DNA from: Streptomyces hokutonensis | Lineage (GTDB): Bacteria; Actinomycetota; Actinomycetes; Streptomycetales; Streptomycetaceae | Direction of reading: 5' to 3' | DNA: 64,000 nucleotides | Assembly (NCBI RefSeq): GCF_000376565.1 | Contig: NZ_BARG01000044.1 | Span: forward strand, 124,001 to 188,000 | Shown: positions 8,992 through 17,111 of the stretch, one piece after another | How positions within the stretch are numbered: position 1 is the first letter of the stretch | How the letters are laid out: each line of letters opens with the position of its first letter | Program-made: the position numbers and the translations under genes | Notes under the pieces: model-generated | Seen by the model: the letters and a program-made list of their open reading frames with translations, nothing else | The model's database searches: none | What the model was told of the DNA's origin: nothing

Positions 8992-9336
8992 CGGGACGAC
9001 GCCTTCCTTTGGTGACACGGCATTGCCTCTACTGTCGGTCACCGCGCACCCCGAGCATGAACTGCGGCCACTTGGCTTGACCGGCCTGCTGCCCAGCCTG
9101 CCCGCTCCCGGTTCCACCGTCGATGGGCTCTCATGCCCATTTCCCGCACCTGGGCGTGCCCACGCCGCGATGGGTCCTGGGCCCTGCCGTAAATGGGTAT
9201 CGCGCCCGATGGGTTTTGCGCGGGATAACGGTCACGGTGGAGACATGAACCGCCACCCGTGATGTCTGGCACTCGCCCCTCTCCCCGACGACTCCCCTGC
9301 CCGGCATGATCCGCCTCGTAGAAAGTAGGAGCCACC
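8992..9336. other. Upstream region of kinase and TraR genes
   Basis: No supported gene. It is the divergent control region for the kinase (minus) and the TraR gene (plus). It contains an imperfect GGGTCC-TG-GGCCCT repeat near 9172-9185 and a GGTGGAG purine run near 9236 ahead of a six-codon open frame starting at 9245. Any of these may be regulatory; none is proven. Confidence 0.3.
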
Positions 9337-9663
9337 ATGTCACTCGATATGCGTCAGGCCGAAACCCGCCTTGAGCGGCTGACGGTGCACGAGGCCCTCC
9401 AGCGCCTCGAACACGAACGTGCCTCCCGCCTCACGCAGTTGCGGGCCATCGACGAGGCCGAGGCGGAAGCGGAGGAACATGTGATGGCCGCGCAGAAAGG
9501 CACCATCCTGCGGGTCCTTACCGAGGTCGAGGCCGCCCTCGCCCGTGTCCAGGACGGCAGCTACGGCAGCTGCCAGGGCTGCGCCAAGCCCATCCCGGTC
9601 GAGCGCCTGGAAATCCTGCCCCACACCCGGTTCTGCGTGCCCTGCCAGCGCAACGCCCGCTGA
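9337..9663 (+). CDS. DksA/TraR-family zinc-finger protein 1
   Basis: 108 residues, start ATG preceded by TAGGAGCC. The first 60 residues are a charged coiled coil (EALQRLEHERASRLTQL, EAEAEEHVM). The C-terminus is the TraR/DksA zinc finger, CQGC then FCVPC, following ARVQDGSYGSC. Family members bind RNA polymerase in the secondary channel and tune transcription under stress. It leads a three-gene set with a second TraR and an MreB-like protein. Confidence 0.9.
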   Translation: MSLDMRQAETRLERLTVHEALQRLEHERASRLTQLRAIDEAEAEAEEHVMAAQKGTILRVLTEVEAALARVQDGSYGSCQGCAKPIPVERLEILPHTRFCVPCQRNAR

Positions 9664-9712
9664 CGACGACCGCCCGTCCGCCCTCCGTCTCCCGCGCTGC
9701 CCAAGGGGTGAA

Positions 9713-10090
9713 ATGGTGAACCATCAGATCATCGACGGCGACCGCAGAACGACCCTGTCGACCCAAGACCTCGCCGCACTGCGCGAAAACCTGCACGAGC
9801 AACGCCTGTTCCGCCAGGAACAGCTGCAGCAGCTCTCAGCCGCCGCCACGACCCGCACCGACGCGTTGCGCTCCCGGCAGACCGCCTCCCAGCTTGAGGT
9901 CCGCGTCAAGCTCGCCGCCTCCGCCCGCATGGTCCTGGCCGACGTCGAAGCCGCCCTCACGCGGATGGACCAAGACCGCTACGGCCCCTGCCACCTGTGC
10001 TGCGCGCCCATCGCCCGCGAGCGACTGATGATCGTGCCGCAGGCCCGCTACTGCGCCCGTTGCCAACAGGTCAGGCAGGCCAACCGATGA
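9713..10090 (+). CDS. DksA/TraR-family zinc-finger protein 2
   Basis: 125 residues from ATG (MVNHQIIDG) with AAGGGGTGA directly upstream. The N-terminal half is predicted coiled coil (LRENLHEQRLFRQEQLQQL). The C-terminal finger has CHLCC and YCARCQ after MDQDRYGPC. It is a diverged paralogue of the gene 50 bases upstream. Its stop overlaps the start of the MreB-like gene (ATGA), so the two products are likely made together. Confidence 0.88.
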   Translation: MVNHQIIDGDRRTTLSTQDLAALRENLHEQRLFRQEQLQQLSAAATTRTDALRSRQTASQLEVRVKLAASARMVLADVEAALTRMDQDRYGPCHLCCAPIARERLMIVPQARYCARCQQVRQANR

Positions 10091-10905
10091 GTACCCCGTC
10101 CGTGTCCCCCCTCACCGCCCGGCATCGCACCTGGCCCTGCTGCCGGCAGTGCTTCGGCATCGCCCTTGATCTGGGCAGCGCCCGCACCCGGGCCTGGATA
10201 TCCGGCCGACGGATGATCCTCGACGTACCCACGGTCACCTTCCCAGGCACCGGTGCCACGTACCCCATTCAGCGCGGCACCATCGTCGACACCCCCGGAA
10301 CCGCCCGAATGCTCGACCGGCTGCTCGGCCACCGCCTGCCCCGCATCGGCCGCCCCCTACTCATCCTCACCACCCCCGTCTTGGGCGGAGTCGCCTACCG
10401 GACCGAAGCCCGCACCGCGGTCGAGATCTTGCGCCCGCACACGGTCCTGACCGTCCCCACTGCACGAGCCGTGGCCACGGCCGCAGACGCCGACCTGACC
10501 CGCCCCCTGCTCGTCGTGGACGTCGGCGCCCACGTCACCGAGGCCACGCTCCTCGCCGACGGTGTGGTGATCGACGCCCACCACAGCGCCCTGGGCACCA
10601 GCGACCTGGACAGCCGCACCCCGCCTGCACAGATCGCCGACGCGGTCGTCGAGATGGTGACCACCATGCTGGACCAGGACCACACCTCCCAGACCCTCGA
10701 CGCCCTCCAGCGAGGCGCCCTCCTGGCTGGAGGAGGCGCGTTGCGCCCCGACATCATTTACCGCCTCACCAGCCGACTGTGTGCCCCCGTCGACCAAGTT
10801 CCCGCTCCGCACACCGCCGCAGTCCGCGGCGCCGCGAAACTCCTCCGGGCCGCCCACGCCCACCCAGCCGCCACCGGAATCACCAACGCTACGCACCCCC
10901 ACTAG
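10087..10905 (+). CDS. Short MreB-like actin-fold ATPase
   Basis: 272 residues, shorter than the usual 330-345 of MreB. Actin-fold motifs are recognisable: phosphate 1 (FGIALDLGSARTRAWI), YPIQRGTIVDT matching MreB's YPIxDGVI, phosphate 2 (LLVVDVGAHVTEATLL) and the adenosine motif ALLAGGGALRPD. The missing length lies in the middle, suggesting reduced subdomains. A histidine/alanine tail follows. It is translationally coupled to a TraR-type protein, an unusual partner. It may be a non-polymerising regulator; function unknown. Confidence 0.75.
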   Translation: MSTPSVSPLTARHRTWPCCRQCFGIALDLGSARTRAWISGRRMILDVPTVTFPGTGATYPIQRGTIVDTPGTARMLDRLLGHRLPRIGRPLLILTTPVLGGVAYRTEARTAVEILRPHTVLTVPTARAVATAADADLTRPLLVVDVGAHVTEATLLADGVVIDAHHSALGTSDLDSRTPPAQIADAVVEMVTTMLDQDHTSQTLDALQRGALLAGGGALRPDIIYRLTSRLCAPVDQVPAPHTAAVRGAAKLLRAAHAHPAATGITNATHPH

Positions 10906-10957
10906 CTCATCAACCGTCCGCGGCTGCGCCCGGGCGACGCTCATGCGAAAGAAGAAG

Positions 10958-11334
10958 CCCGTGGTGAGCGTGAAAAGCGGCAGCGCCGCCTGCGCGGTAC
11001 GCGAGCCCAGCCCGTGCGCGCCGTGCCCCGCCGCGTACCCAATGCTGTACACCGCGACCGCCACTACGACCGCCCCGGCCACCGCCATGAACAGACCCGC
11101 CAGCGCGTCCACCGCCAGATGCACCCCGGCCAGCGGCAACACCTCCGGGAACGTGGCTGCCCAGCTGCTTCCGCCCAGTGCGGCCACCCCCGCCGCACAA
11201 CCGCCCACCCCCACACCAGCCGTCAGGGCTCCAACGACAGGAACGCGCAGCCGGTACGGCAGTACGACTCCGGCCAGCGCGCCCGCGCCGCCCAGCGCGA
11301 TGGCCGTCGCGAGAGCGGCCGGAATCACACTCAC
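10958..11334 (-). pseudogene. Remnant of hydrogenase-4/NuoL-like membrane subunit (HyfB-like)
   Basis: The GTG start overlaps the upstream gene's stop (GTGA). About 120 residues read as a membrane subunit (VAVYSIGYAAGHGAHGL, ALPLFTLT). Around 10960 the sequence loses family character and the frame runs on antisense through the MreB-like gene to a stop far away. A proton-translocating subunit would be 450-650 residues, so most of the gene is deleted. The junction lies next to the end of the MreB-like gene. Confidence 0.7.
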
Positions 11335-11813
11335 CGCCCGGTCACTCTTCGCAGCGCCGCGACGATCTCGCCCGGTTCCGGAGGGCAGCCGGGAACCTGA
11401 AGATCCACCGGTACGACATCGGAGACCGCGCCTTCGACGCCGTAACCGCCCGCGAACTCACCGCAGTTGATCGCGCAGTCGCCGACCGCGACCACCAAGC
11501 GCGGCTCTGGCATCGCGGCGACCGTGCGGCGCAGCGGCTCGGCCATGTTCCGGGTCACCGGTCCGGTCACGAGGGCCACGTCGGCGTGCCGGGGCGAGGC
11601 CACCAGGCGGGCGCCGTAGCGCTCGGCGTCGTAGACCGGGTTGAAGGCGCCCGCGATCTCGATCTCGCAGCCGTTGCACGAGCCCGCGTCCACGCACCGC
11701 ACCTGCACCGAGCCGCCGAACTCCCTGGCCGCGGGGAGCGGTTCGCCCTCCGGCCTGAGCGGGGCGGGCTCGGCCACCCGTCCGGTGTCGCGGATCTTGC
11801 GCAACAGGCCCAT
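11331..11813 (-). CDS. NuoB/HyfI-like Fe-S subunit of a complex-I-related enzyme
   Basis: 160 residues, ATG with GGAGGG seven bases upstream. Cysteines SCNGCE, GDCAINCGEF and PGCPPEP match the four ligands of the N2-type 4Fe-4S cluster in NuoB and in HycG/HyfI. The family passes electrons to the quinone or hydrogenase site of membrane-bound complexes. Its partner at 10958 is truncated and no large subunit follows, so it is likely an orphan of a lost operon although its own frame is intact. Confidence 0.8.
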   Translation of the reverse strand: MGLLRKIRDTGRVAEPAPLRPEGEPLPAAREFGGSVQVRCVDAGSCNGCEIEIAGAFNPVYDAERYGARLVASPRHADVALVTGPVTRNMAEPLRRTVAAMPEPRLVVAVGDCAINCGEFAGGYGVEGAVSDVVPVDLQVPGCPPEPGEIVAALRRVTGR

Positions 11814-11964
11814 GAACCCTCCCTGACACGGTGAGGACAAGGTCGCGGGCGTCCAACAGGCTGCCCGCGACCGGAGTGACGTCGCTCGGGGGTGAAGCGA
11901 CCGCCTCCCGGTACCAGAGAGCGCTGTCAACTCTCGGGAGGCGGCCGCCGCTTGAGGGCCGTCG

Positions 11965-12315
11965 CTACGACGGCGGTTTCGTCTGCATCTGCGCTGCCTG
12001 CAGATCGGCGAGCAGTTCGGCCTGCCCGGCGAGCACGCCGGACAGGATGGTGCGGGCGACCCGGAGCAGCTCGGCGATGTCCGGGCTGGTCAGCGAGTAG
12101 TACACGGTGGAGCCCTCTTTGCGGGTCACCACCAGGTTCGCCCGCCGCAGCACCGCGAGCTGCTGGGACAGGTGGGCAGCCTCGATGCCCACCTCGGGCA
12201 GCATCTCCGCCACCGCGTGCTCGCGCTCGCTCAGCAGCTCCAGCACCCGGATGCGGGCCGGGTGGCCGAGCGTCTTGAAGAACTCGGCCTTCAGTTGGTA
12301 CAGCGGCGTACTCAT
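11965..12315 (-). CDS. ArsR-family regulator 1
   Basis: 116 residues from ATG (MSTPLYQLKAEFFKTLG). wHTH: HPARIRVLELLSEREHAVAEM, recognition helix AAHLSQQLAVLRRANLV, wing KEGSTVYYSL. There is no CxC metal site in the alpha-3 helix, so it may sense something other than a classical metal. It is clearly paralogous to the ArsR gene at 16578. A palindrome at 12488-12503 lies upstream, suggesting autorepression and control of the divergent small gene. Confidence 0.9.
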   Translation of the reverse strand: MSTPLYQLKAEFFKTLGHPARIRVLELLSEREHAVAEMLPEVGIEAAHLSQQLAVLRRANLVVTRKEGSTVYYSLTSPDIAELLRVARTILSGVLAGQAELLADLQAAQMQTKPPS

Positions 12316-12487
12316 CGTCCCGTCGCCTCCCGCGCGCAGCAGCACGGCCGCACCGGACCGTCCTCGGCCCATCGCATCCACCCACTCGTCACACACATGC
12401 GGCCCATCCTCGCCTGCGGCAGCGGCCACACCGAATCCGCGCACCAGAAACCGGGCCACCCGAAAACAGCAGTGCCGACCTCAACAA

Positions 12488-12503
12488 TTGCTAAGATTAG
12501 CAA
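12488..12503. promoter_or_regulatory. Perfect palindrome, ArsR operator candidate
   Basis: TTGCTAA-GA-TTAGCAA, an AT-rich perfect inverted repeat in a GC-rich background. It lies between the ArsR gene (start 12315) and the divergent zinc-ribbon gene (start 12532), about 30 bases before the latter. The ArsR paralogue at 16578 has a different but equally regular palindrome nearby. Confidence 0.65.
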
Positions 12504-12531
12504 CTCCATAGGTCATGTGAGGGAGGCTTGC

Positions 12532-12720
12532 GTGAGAATCATTCCGCTGCGCGGCCCCGGGGTCTCCTGGTACAAGTGCCCCGCCTGCCGCCTAAAGTGC
12601 CGCCCTACCGCCGTGGGTCCGGAGGGCGCGTGTCCCCGGTGTGGGCACGCCCACATGATGCGGCTGTCCTTCGGCGGTCGGCGCACCTCCTCCACGCCGG
12701 GCGGCGACGACCGGAGCTGA
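12532..12720 (+). CDS. Small zinc-ribbon protein
   Basis: 62 residues, GTG start with GGGAGG six bases upstream. Two Cys pairs (YKCPACRLKC and GACPRCGHAH) form a zinc ribbon, followed by a flexible Ser/Gly/Arg tail. Probably a nucleic-acid or metal-binding small protein. It is divergent from ArsR 1 with a palindrome between them, so it is the likely regulated target. Confidence 0.7.
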   Translation: MRIIPLRGPGVSWYKCPACRLKCRPTAVGPEGACPRCGHAHMMRLSFGGRRTSSTPGGDDRS

Positions 12721-12756
12721 CCCGCGCACGGCAAGCGGACCATAAGGGAGTGGGGC

Positions 12757-13555
12757 ATGGGTGACTGGGCCGGCCAGTCTGGAAATGGGATCCGCTTCGA
12801 GTGGGGGCCGGCCGGAGCGGGCCGCCTCGCCGGGGAGGCCGCCTGTGTGGTCATCGTCGACGTGCTGTCCTTCACCACGGCGCGGTGAGCGTCGCTGTCG
12901 AGGCGGGCATCCAGGTGCTGCCGTTCTGGGTGCCGGACGGCTATGCCGCCCCGGTCGAGCGGGCCGCGGCGGCGAAGGCCGCCGCCGTGTACGCAGGGCA
13001 GTGCGGGGCGCGGCTGGCCCTCCCCCGCCACGCCGTCACCTCCGAGAGTCCCTGGTCCCTCTCCCCGGCCCACCTGCGCCGCGCCCCCACTGCCGCACGC
13101 CTGGTGCTGCCCTCCCCGAGCAGTGCGGCCATCGCGGCGGCTGAGGCGCCGCGCGTGCGGGTGGTCGCCGCCTGCCTGCGCAACAATCCTTGCGGTCGGC
13201 GACTGGCCTCACCGCCCATGGTTATGGCACGTCCAACCGTCCGGTGGCCGTAATTGCCGCGGGTGAGCAGTGGCCGGACGGCAGCCTGCGCCCCGCGCTG
13301 GAGGACCTGCTCGGCGCCGGTGCCCTCATCTGCGACCTGCACGCCCAGGGCGCGGGACCCATGTCCGTTGAGGCAGCCGCCGCGAAAGCGGCCTATGAGG
13401 GCACCGCCGACCTCAGGCGCGTGGTCGCCGGCTGCGCCTCCGGCCGGGAGCTGGCCGCGACGGGTTTCGTCGAGGATGTGGCCATCGCGACGGAGGAGGA
13501 CGTCAGCACCGTCGTATCCGTACGGGACGGCGACGGCGCCTTCGCCCCCGGCTGA
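12757..13555 (+). pseudogene. comB: 2-phosphosulfolactate phosphatase-like gene, frameshifted
   Basis: The three frames together encode one ComB-like protein of about 260 residues: VVIVDVLSFTT, then SVAVEAGIQVLPFWV, then PVAVIAAGEQWPDGSLRPAL and GAGALICDLHAQG. The frame breaks near 12882 (about two extra bases in GCGCG), near 13187, and again near 13205 (one extra C in TGGCCTC). ComB dephosphorylates 2-phosphosulfolactate; streptomycetes carry homologues of uncertain role. Multiple indels make sequencing error unlikely as the only cause, so the gene is probably dead. Confidence 0.8.
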
Positions 13556-13566
13556 CCCCGGCGGAC

Positions 13567-13980
13567 TCACTCCTGTGCGGGGTCTGTGCTCGGCCAGCCT
13601 GTTGTGCGCCACTCGTGGCGGCCCTGTGCCGGTTCGGCGTGCCGCGTGCTGTGTGCCACGAGCGCGCCGGCCAGATCGCTGTGCACGGTGATGGGCGGAC
13701 AGTCCGCGTCGGGCACGAGGGAGCCGTCTGCGGGGATCGCGGCCAGTTCCAGGCCGCGACCCGCTGCGGCGAGATGGCGTGCGGCCTCGGTGATCGCCGT
13801 CTGGCCCTCGGCCGACCAGCCGCGCAGCGCGGTCAGGTCGACGATGACCGGACCGCTCGCGCGCTGGACCACCCAGCCGATGGCACCGGCGAAGCGGTGG
13901 ACGGCGTCCGGGCCCAGATATCCCGAGACGGACAGGACGCCGAGTTCCTGCTCGACGGTGTAACGCCACTCGATGGTCAT
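13567..13980 (-). CDS. STAS-domain anti-sigma factor antagonist-like protein
   Basis: 137 residues. ATG at 13980 is preferred because GGAAG lies nine bases upstream; a TTG at 13989 is too close to it. A STAS fold is indicated by YTVEQELGVLSVSGYLG and PVIVDLTALRGWSAEGQTAI, with Ser at the position usually phosphorylated by a kinase-type anti-sigma factor. The C-terminal extension of about 40 residues is poorly conserved. It follows an HATPase gene, the usual partner, in the same direction. Confidence 0.8.
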   Translation of the reverse strand: MTIEWRYTVEQELGVLSVSGYLGPDAVHRFAGAIGWVVQRASGPVIVDLTALRGWSAEGQTAITEAARHLAAAGRGLELAAIPADGSLVPDADCPPITVHSDLAGALVAHSTRHAEPAQGRHEWRTTGWPSTDPAQE

Positions 13981-14015
13981 GATCGTCAACTTCCTTGCAC
14001 GTCAGCCGGTCTGCT

Positions 14016-14441
14016 TCACAGGGGGAGGGTGATCCAGATGCTCTTGCCCCTGCCGTCGGCATCGCCCCGGACGACCGCCGTGCCGCCCAGGCCGAGGGTG
14101 AGCTCCATGACGGTCGTCAGGCCGCCGGACCCGGCATCGATGAGCGTCGCGTACAGCGCCGGCTGATGGGGGTGACGGTCGTGCACGGCGAAGGCCAGGG
14201 TGTCCTCGCCGGCGGCGTAGATAACAGTCAGCTGAGGAGAGAGTTCCGCGGCGTGCCGGACGCTGTTGGTGACCAGTTCGCTCAGGATCAGCAGGGCCGG
14301 ATCGACGGTGGGATGGCGGGGGTTTATGCCCCACTCGGCCAGTGCCCGCTCGGCGGTCTCCCGGGCCGTGCGGACCGCGGACGGCATCGTGGGCAGGGTC
14401 AGTACATGCCGGTGAGGCAGGGCCTCCAGCCGGGTCCTCAT
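14016..14441 (-). CDS. RsbW-like ATP-binding protein
   Basis: 141 residues. The GHKL ATPase N-box is LILSELVTNSVRHA. The G-box region (IDAGSGGLTTVMELTLGLGG) is weak, ending GKSIWITLPL. Such single-domain kinases are common in Streptomyces and act as anti-sigma factors or serine kinases on STAS proteins such as the neighbour at 13567. ATG overlaps the PPOX stop by one base (TGATG), placing it last but one in the arsR-sulP operon. Confidence 0.8.
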   Translation of the reverse strand: MRTRLEALPHRHVLTLPTMPSAVRTARETAERALAEWGINPRHPTVDPALLILSELVTNSVRHAAELSPQLTVIYAAGEDTLAFAVHDRHPHQPALYATLIDAGSGGLTTVMELTLGLGGTAVVRGDADGRGKSIWITLPL

Positions 14442-14848
14442 CACGCCTCCGCGCGAGCGAAGCGGAATCCGGTGACGGTCCGGGGGTGCAGGCGCAGCAA
14501 GGTGTCGTGCGGGCCGTGCGTCCAGCCGCTGAGAGTGCGCCGGTAGTGGGCGGCCTCGTCGGGGTCGGTGATCATGTCGGCCCGTCCGGCTACGGTGACG
14601 CTCCAGCCCGTGCCGGTGACCACGCGTACCTCGTCCACGTGGTAGGTCACGTCGAAGGGAACCGCAGCGGCAGGGGCGGGGGTACGCACCACCAGCCGCC
14701 CGTACTCCCAGGTGGGATGGCCGGGCCGGATGACGGTCACCTCCCGCTGCGGGTACACCAGCCGCCCCAGGACGCTGCCCTCCAGCAGCCATAGGGCTTC
14801 GGTACCGGAGACCTCGACCATGCGCAGCGATGCGGGCAGAGTGCTCAT
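14441..14848 (-). CDS. Pyridoxamine 5'-phosphate oxidase-like flavin-binding protein
   Basis: 135 residues. The N-terminal segment LLEGSVLGRLVYPQREVTVIR and strand VPFDVTYHVDEV followed by GWSVTVAGRADMITDP fit the split-barrel PPOX-like family common in actinomycetes, which binds FMN, F420 or haem. Start ATG overlaps the SulP stop (ATGA). It belongs to the ArsR 2-controlled operon. Substrate unknown. Confidence 0.78.
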   Translation of the reverse strand: MSTLPASLRMVEVSGTEALWLLEGSVLGRLVYPQREVTVIRPGHPTWEYGRLVVRTPAPAAAVPFDVTYHVDEVRVVTGTGWSVTVAGRADMITDPDEAAHYRRTLSGWTHGPHDTLLRLHPRTVTGFRFARAEA

Positions 14849-16581
14849 CCGACGGTTTCCTCTGTTTCCTCGCTGACGGGCCGGGGCGACTGGGCGGGGA
14901 GCGGCCACATGACACCGGCGCATTCCAGGTAGGTGCGGGCGCCCCGGATCGCCTCGGGTGTGGTGGCGTACTCGCGCCCCTCCAGACACAGCAGCTCCAA
15001 CACGCCGACCGAGTCCAGGACCTGGCGCTGGCCAGGACGTATCCCCGAGGTCATGACGGCGATGCCCCGCCGCTGGAGCTTGTCCACCGCGTCCTTGAGG
15101 ACGAGCGCACCCGTGGCGTCGATGGTGCTCACCCGGGACATGCGCAGGATGACGACGCGGACGTCGGCGACTTCCGCCAGCTCCAGCAGAAAGCGGTGGG
15201 CACCGGCGAAGAACAGCGGGCCGTCGATGCGATAGGCGACGATGTGCTCGGCCAGCAGCGCATGCTCCTCGGCGCTGTGATCACCACGGTCGAGCGGGAC
15301 CTCTTCGAGGCGGGCCTGCAGGGCCACGGCACGCAGGGCGAGGACGCCCGCCACTGCCAGGCCGATGATCACCGCGTAGACGAGGTCGAGGGCGAGCGTG
15401 GCCACGGCGGTCAGCACCAGGATCAGCGCGTCGGAACGGGTCGCCTTCGCCATCGCCCGCAGCGAGCCGACCTCGACCATGCGGACGGCGGTCGCCAGCA
15501 GCACGCCCGCCAGCGCGGCAAGCGGAATCTTCGAGACGAGCGGGGAGGCCGCGAAGACGATCACCGCGAGGACCGCGGCATGGACCAGGGAGGCGAGCCG
15601 CGAGCTCGCACCGGTACGGACGTTGACCGCGGTCCGCGCGATCGCGCCGGTCGCCGGCACACCGCCGAACAGCGGGGCGGCGATGTTGGCCAGCCCCTGA
15701 CCGAACAGCTCCCGGTCCGGATCATGCTTCTGACCGACCGTCATCCCGTCCGCCACCGAGGCCGACAGCAGCGACTCCAGCGCGGCCAGCGCCGCCACCG
15801 CCACCGCCGGGGCAAGCAGCGAGCCGAGTGCCCCCAGGTCCAGGAAGGCGAGGGAAGGCGCGGGCAGGCCGGACGGCAGGTCACCGATCGGCTTCGCCGC
15901 GTCCAGGCCGGCGAGCTGCGCCACCACCGTCGCCGCGATCACCGCGAGGATGGAGAAGGGGACCGTGGGCCGCCAGCGGGCGCCGATCAGCATGACGGCG
16001 GCGACGGCCAGGGCGAAGGCGGCGGCGGTCCAGTTCGGGTGCTGCGCGAACTCCTGCAGTGCGTGCCAGGCCACCACGAGGACGCGGTCGCCCCCCGGCT
16101 TGGGCACGCCCAGGGCGTTGGGGATCTGCTGCAGCCCGATCACGCAGGCGATGCCCAGAGTGAAACCCTCGACGACCGGCGCGGGCACGTACTGCATGTA
16201 CTTGCCGGCCTTCAGCACCGCCAGGACGACGAGCATCACCCCCGCCATCAGGCCGACGGTCAGCACCCCGCCCGTCCCGTGCTCGGCGACGATGGGCACC
16301 AGCACCACCGTCATCGCACCGGTCGGACCGGACACCTGCAGATTCGAGCCGCCGAACACCGCGGCCAGCGCTCCCGCGATCACCGCGGTCGCCAGCCCCG
16401 CCTCCGCGCCGAGCCCGGAGGAGACCCCGAAACCGAGCGCCAGCGGCAGCGCGACGATCGCCACCGTCAGGCCGGCCAGCAGGTCCCGGCGCGGATCCCG
16501 GCGCATCTGGGCCAGATCACCGCGGCCGGGCAGCAGCCCGGCAAGCCGGCCACCCACCCGGCCCAGCAAGACTCTCATCAC
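14845..16581 (-). CDS. SulP-family anion transporter with STAS domain
   Basis: 578 residues. About 10-12 hydrophobic helices (residues 30-420) with SulP signatures SGPTGAMTVVLVPIVA and NIAAPLFGGVPATGAIART are followed by a C-terminal STAS domain (YRIDGPLFFAGAHRFLLEL, VVILRMSRVSTIDATGALVL). Family members carry sulphate, bicarbonate or other anions; the substrate cannot be read. GTG at 16581 gives a GTGA overlap with the ArsR 2 stop; ATG at 16578 is the alternative. There is no carbonic anhydrase neighbour. Confidence 0.93.
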   Translation of the reverse strand: MMRVLLGRVGGRLAGLLPGRGDLAQMRRDPRRDLLAGLTVAIVALPLALGFGVSSGLGAEAGLATAVIAGALAAVFGGSNLQVSGPTGAMTVVLVPIVAEHGTGGVLTVGLMAGVMLVVLAVLKAGKYMQYVPAPVVEGFTLGIACVIGLQQIPNALGVPKPGGDRVLVVAWHALQEFAQHPNWTAAAFALAVAAVMLIGARWRPTVPFSILAVIAATVVAQLAGLDAAKPIGDLPSGLPAPSLAFLDLGALGSLLAPAVAVAALAALESLLSASVADGMTVGQKHDPDRELFGQGLANIAAPLFGGVPATGAIARTAVNVRTGASSRLASLVHAAVLAVIVFAASPLVSKIPLAALAGVLLATAVRMVEVGSLRAMAKATRSDALILVLTAVATLALDLVYAVIIGLAVAGVLALRAVALQARLEEVPLDRGDHSAEEHALLAEHIVAYRIDGPLFFAGAHRFLLELAEVADVRVVILRMSRVSTIDATGALVLKDAVDKLQRRGIAVMTSGIRPGQRQVLDSVGVLELLCLEGREYATTPEAIRGARTYLECAGVMWPLPAQSPRPVSEETEETVG

Positions 16582-16916
16582 GCGGAAACCCCGGTATCCC
16601 GCAGCTGGGCCAGCAGCTCCTTCTGCCCGGCCAGCACGTCACTCAGGATCCGGCGCGCCACCCGCATCAGGTCGGCAACATCCCCGCTGGCCAGCGCATA
16701 CACCACCGTGGAGCCCTCACGCCGGGAGGTGACAATGCCCGAGCGGCGCAGCACCGCCAGCTGCTGCGACAGGCTGGAGGGCTCCACCTCGATCGCAGCC
16801 AGCAGCTCCCGTACCGGCATCGGCCCCTCCTGCAGCAGCTCCAGCACCCGTATCCGTACGGGATGCCCCAGCATCCGGAAGAACTCAGCCTTGGCCTGAT
16901 ACAGCGGAACGGACAC
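16578..16916 (-). CDS. ArsR-family regulator 2
   Basis: 112 residues from GTG (VSVPLYQAKAEFF) with GAGGA five bases upstream. wHTH: HPVRIRVLELLQEG, recognition helix PSSLSQQLAVLRRSGIV, wing REGSTVVYAL. It heads the operon arsR-sulP-PPOX-ATPase, each joined by short overlaps, so it probably represses its own operon through the palindrome at 17012-17035. No obvious metal-ligand cysteines. Paralogue of ArsR 1. Confidence 0.9.
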   Translation of the reverse strand: MSVPLYQAKAEFFRMLGHPVRIRVLELLQEGPMPVRELLAAIEVEPSSLSQQLAVLRRSGIVTSRREGSTVVYALASGDVADLMRVARRILSDVLAGQKELLAQLRDTGVSA

Positions 16917-17011
16917 GGCTTCCTCGCCTTCCCGACGGCGCCCCACCCGGCGCAGACATAACGGCTGTGCCCGCGGCTACCGGCGACGGACACAGCCAGC
17001 ACAGCATCTAA

Positions 17012-17035
17012 TGAATTGCGAAATTTTGCAATTCA
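17012..17035. promoter_or_regulatory. Perfect inverted repeat, ArsR 2 operator candidate
   Basis: TGAATTGC (17012-17019) and GCAATTCA (17028-17035) flank an AT-only 8-base centre apart from one G. It lies about 95 bases upstream of the ArsR 2 start in a strongly AT-rich patch that probably contains the promoter. Confidence 0.65.
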
Positions 17036-17111
17036 GCATCATGTTGCTGCCCGGCAGACTTCTCCATGCAGGACGGCGGACCGAAAGGAAGGCGGTGGCC
17101 GTCGGCTGCGG

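Noticed and set aside
7445-9262. 605-codon plus-strand frame
   Set aside because: Antisense of the two-component system; Ser/Arg-rich and without homology.
14830-16899. Long plus-strand frame opposite sulP
   Set aside because: His/Arg/Gln-rich shadow created by GC-rich codon bias.
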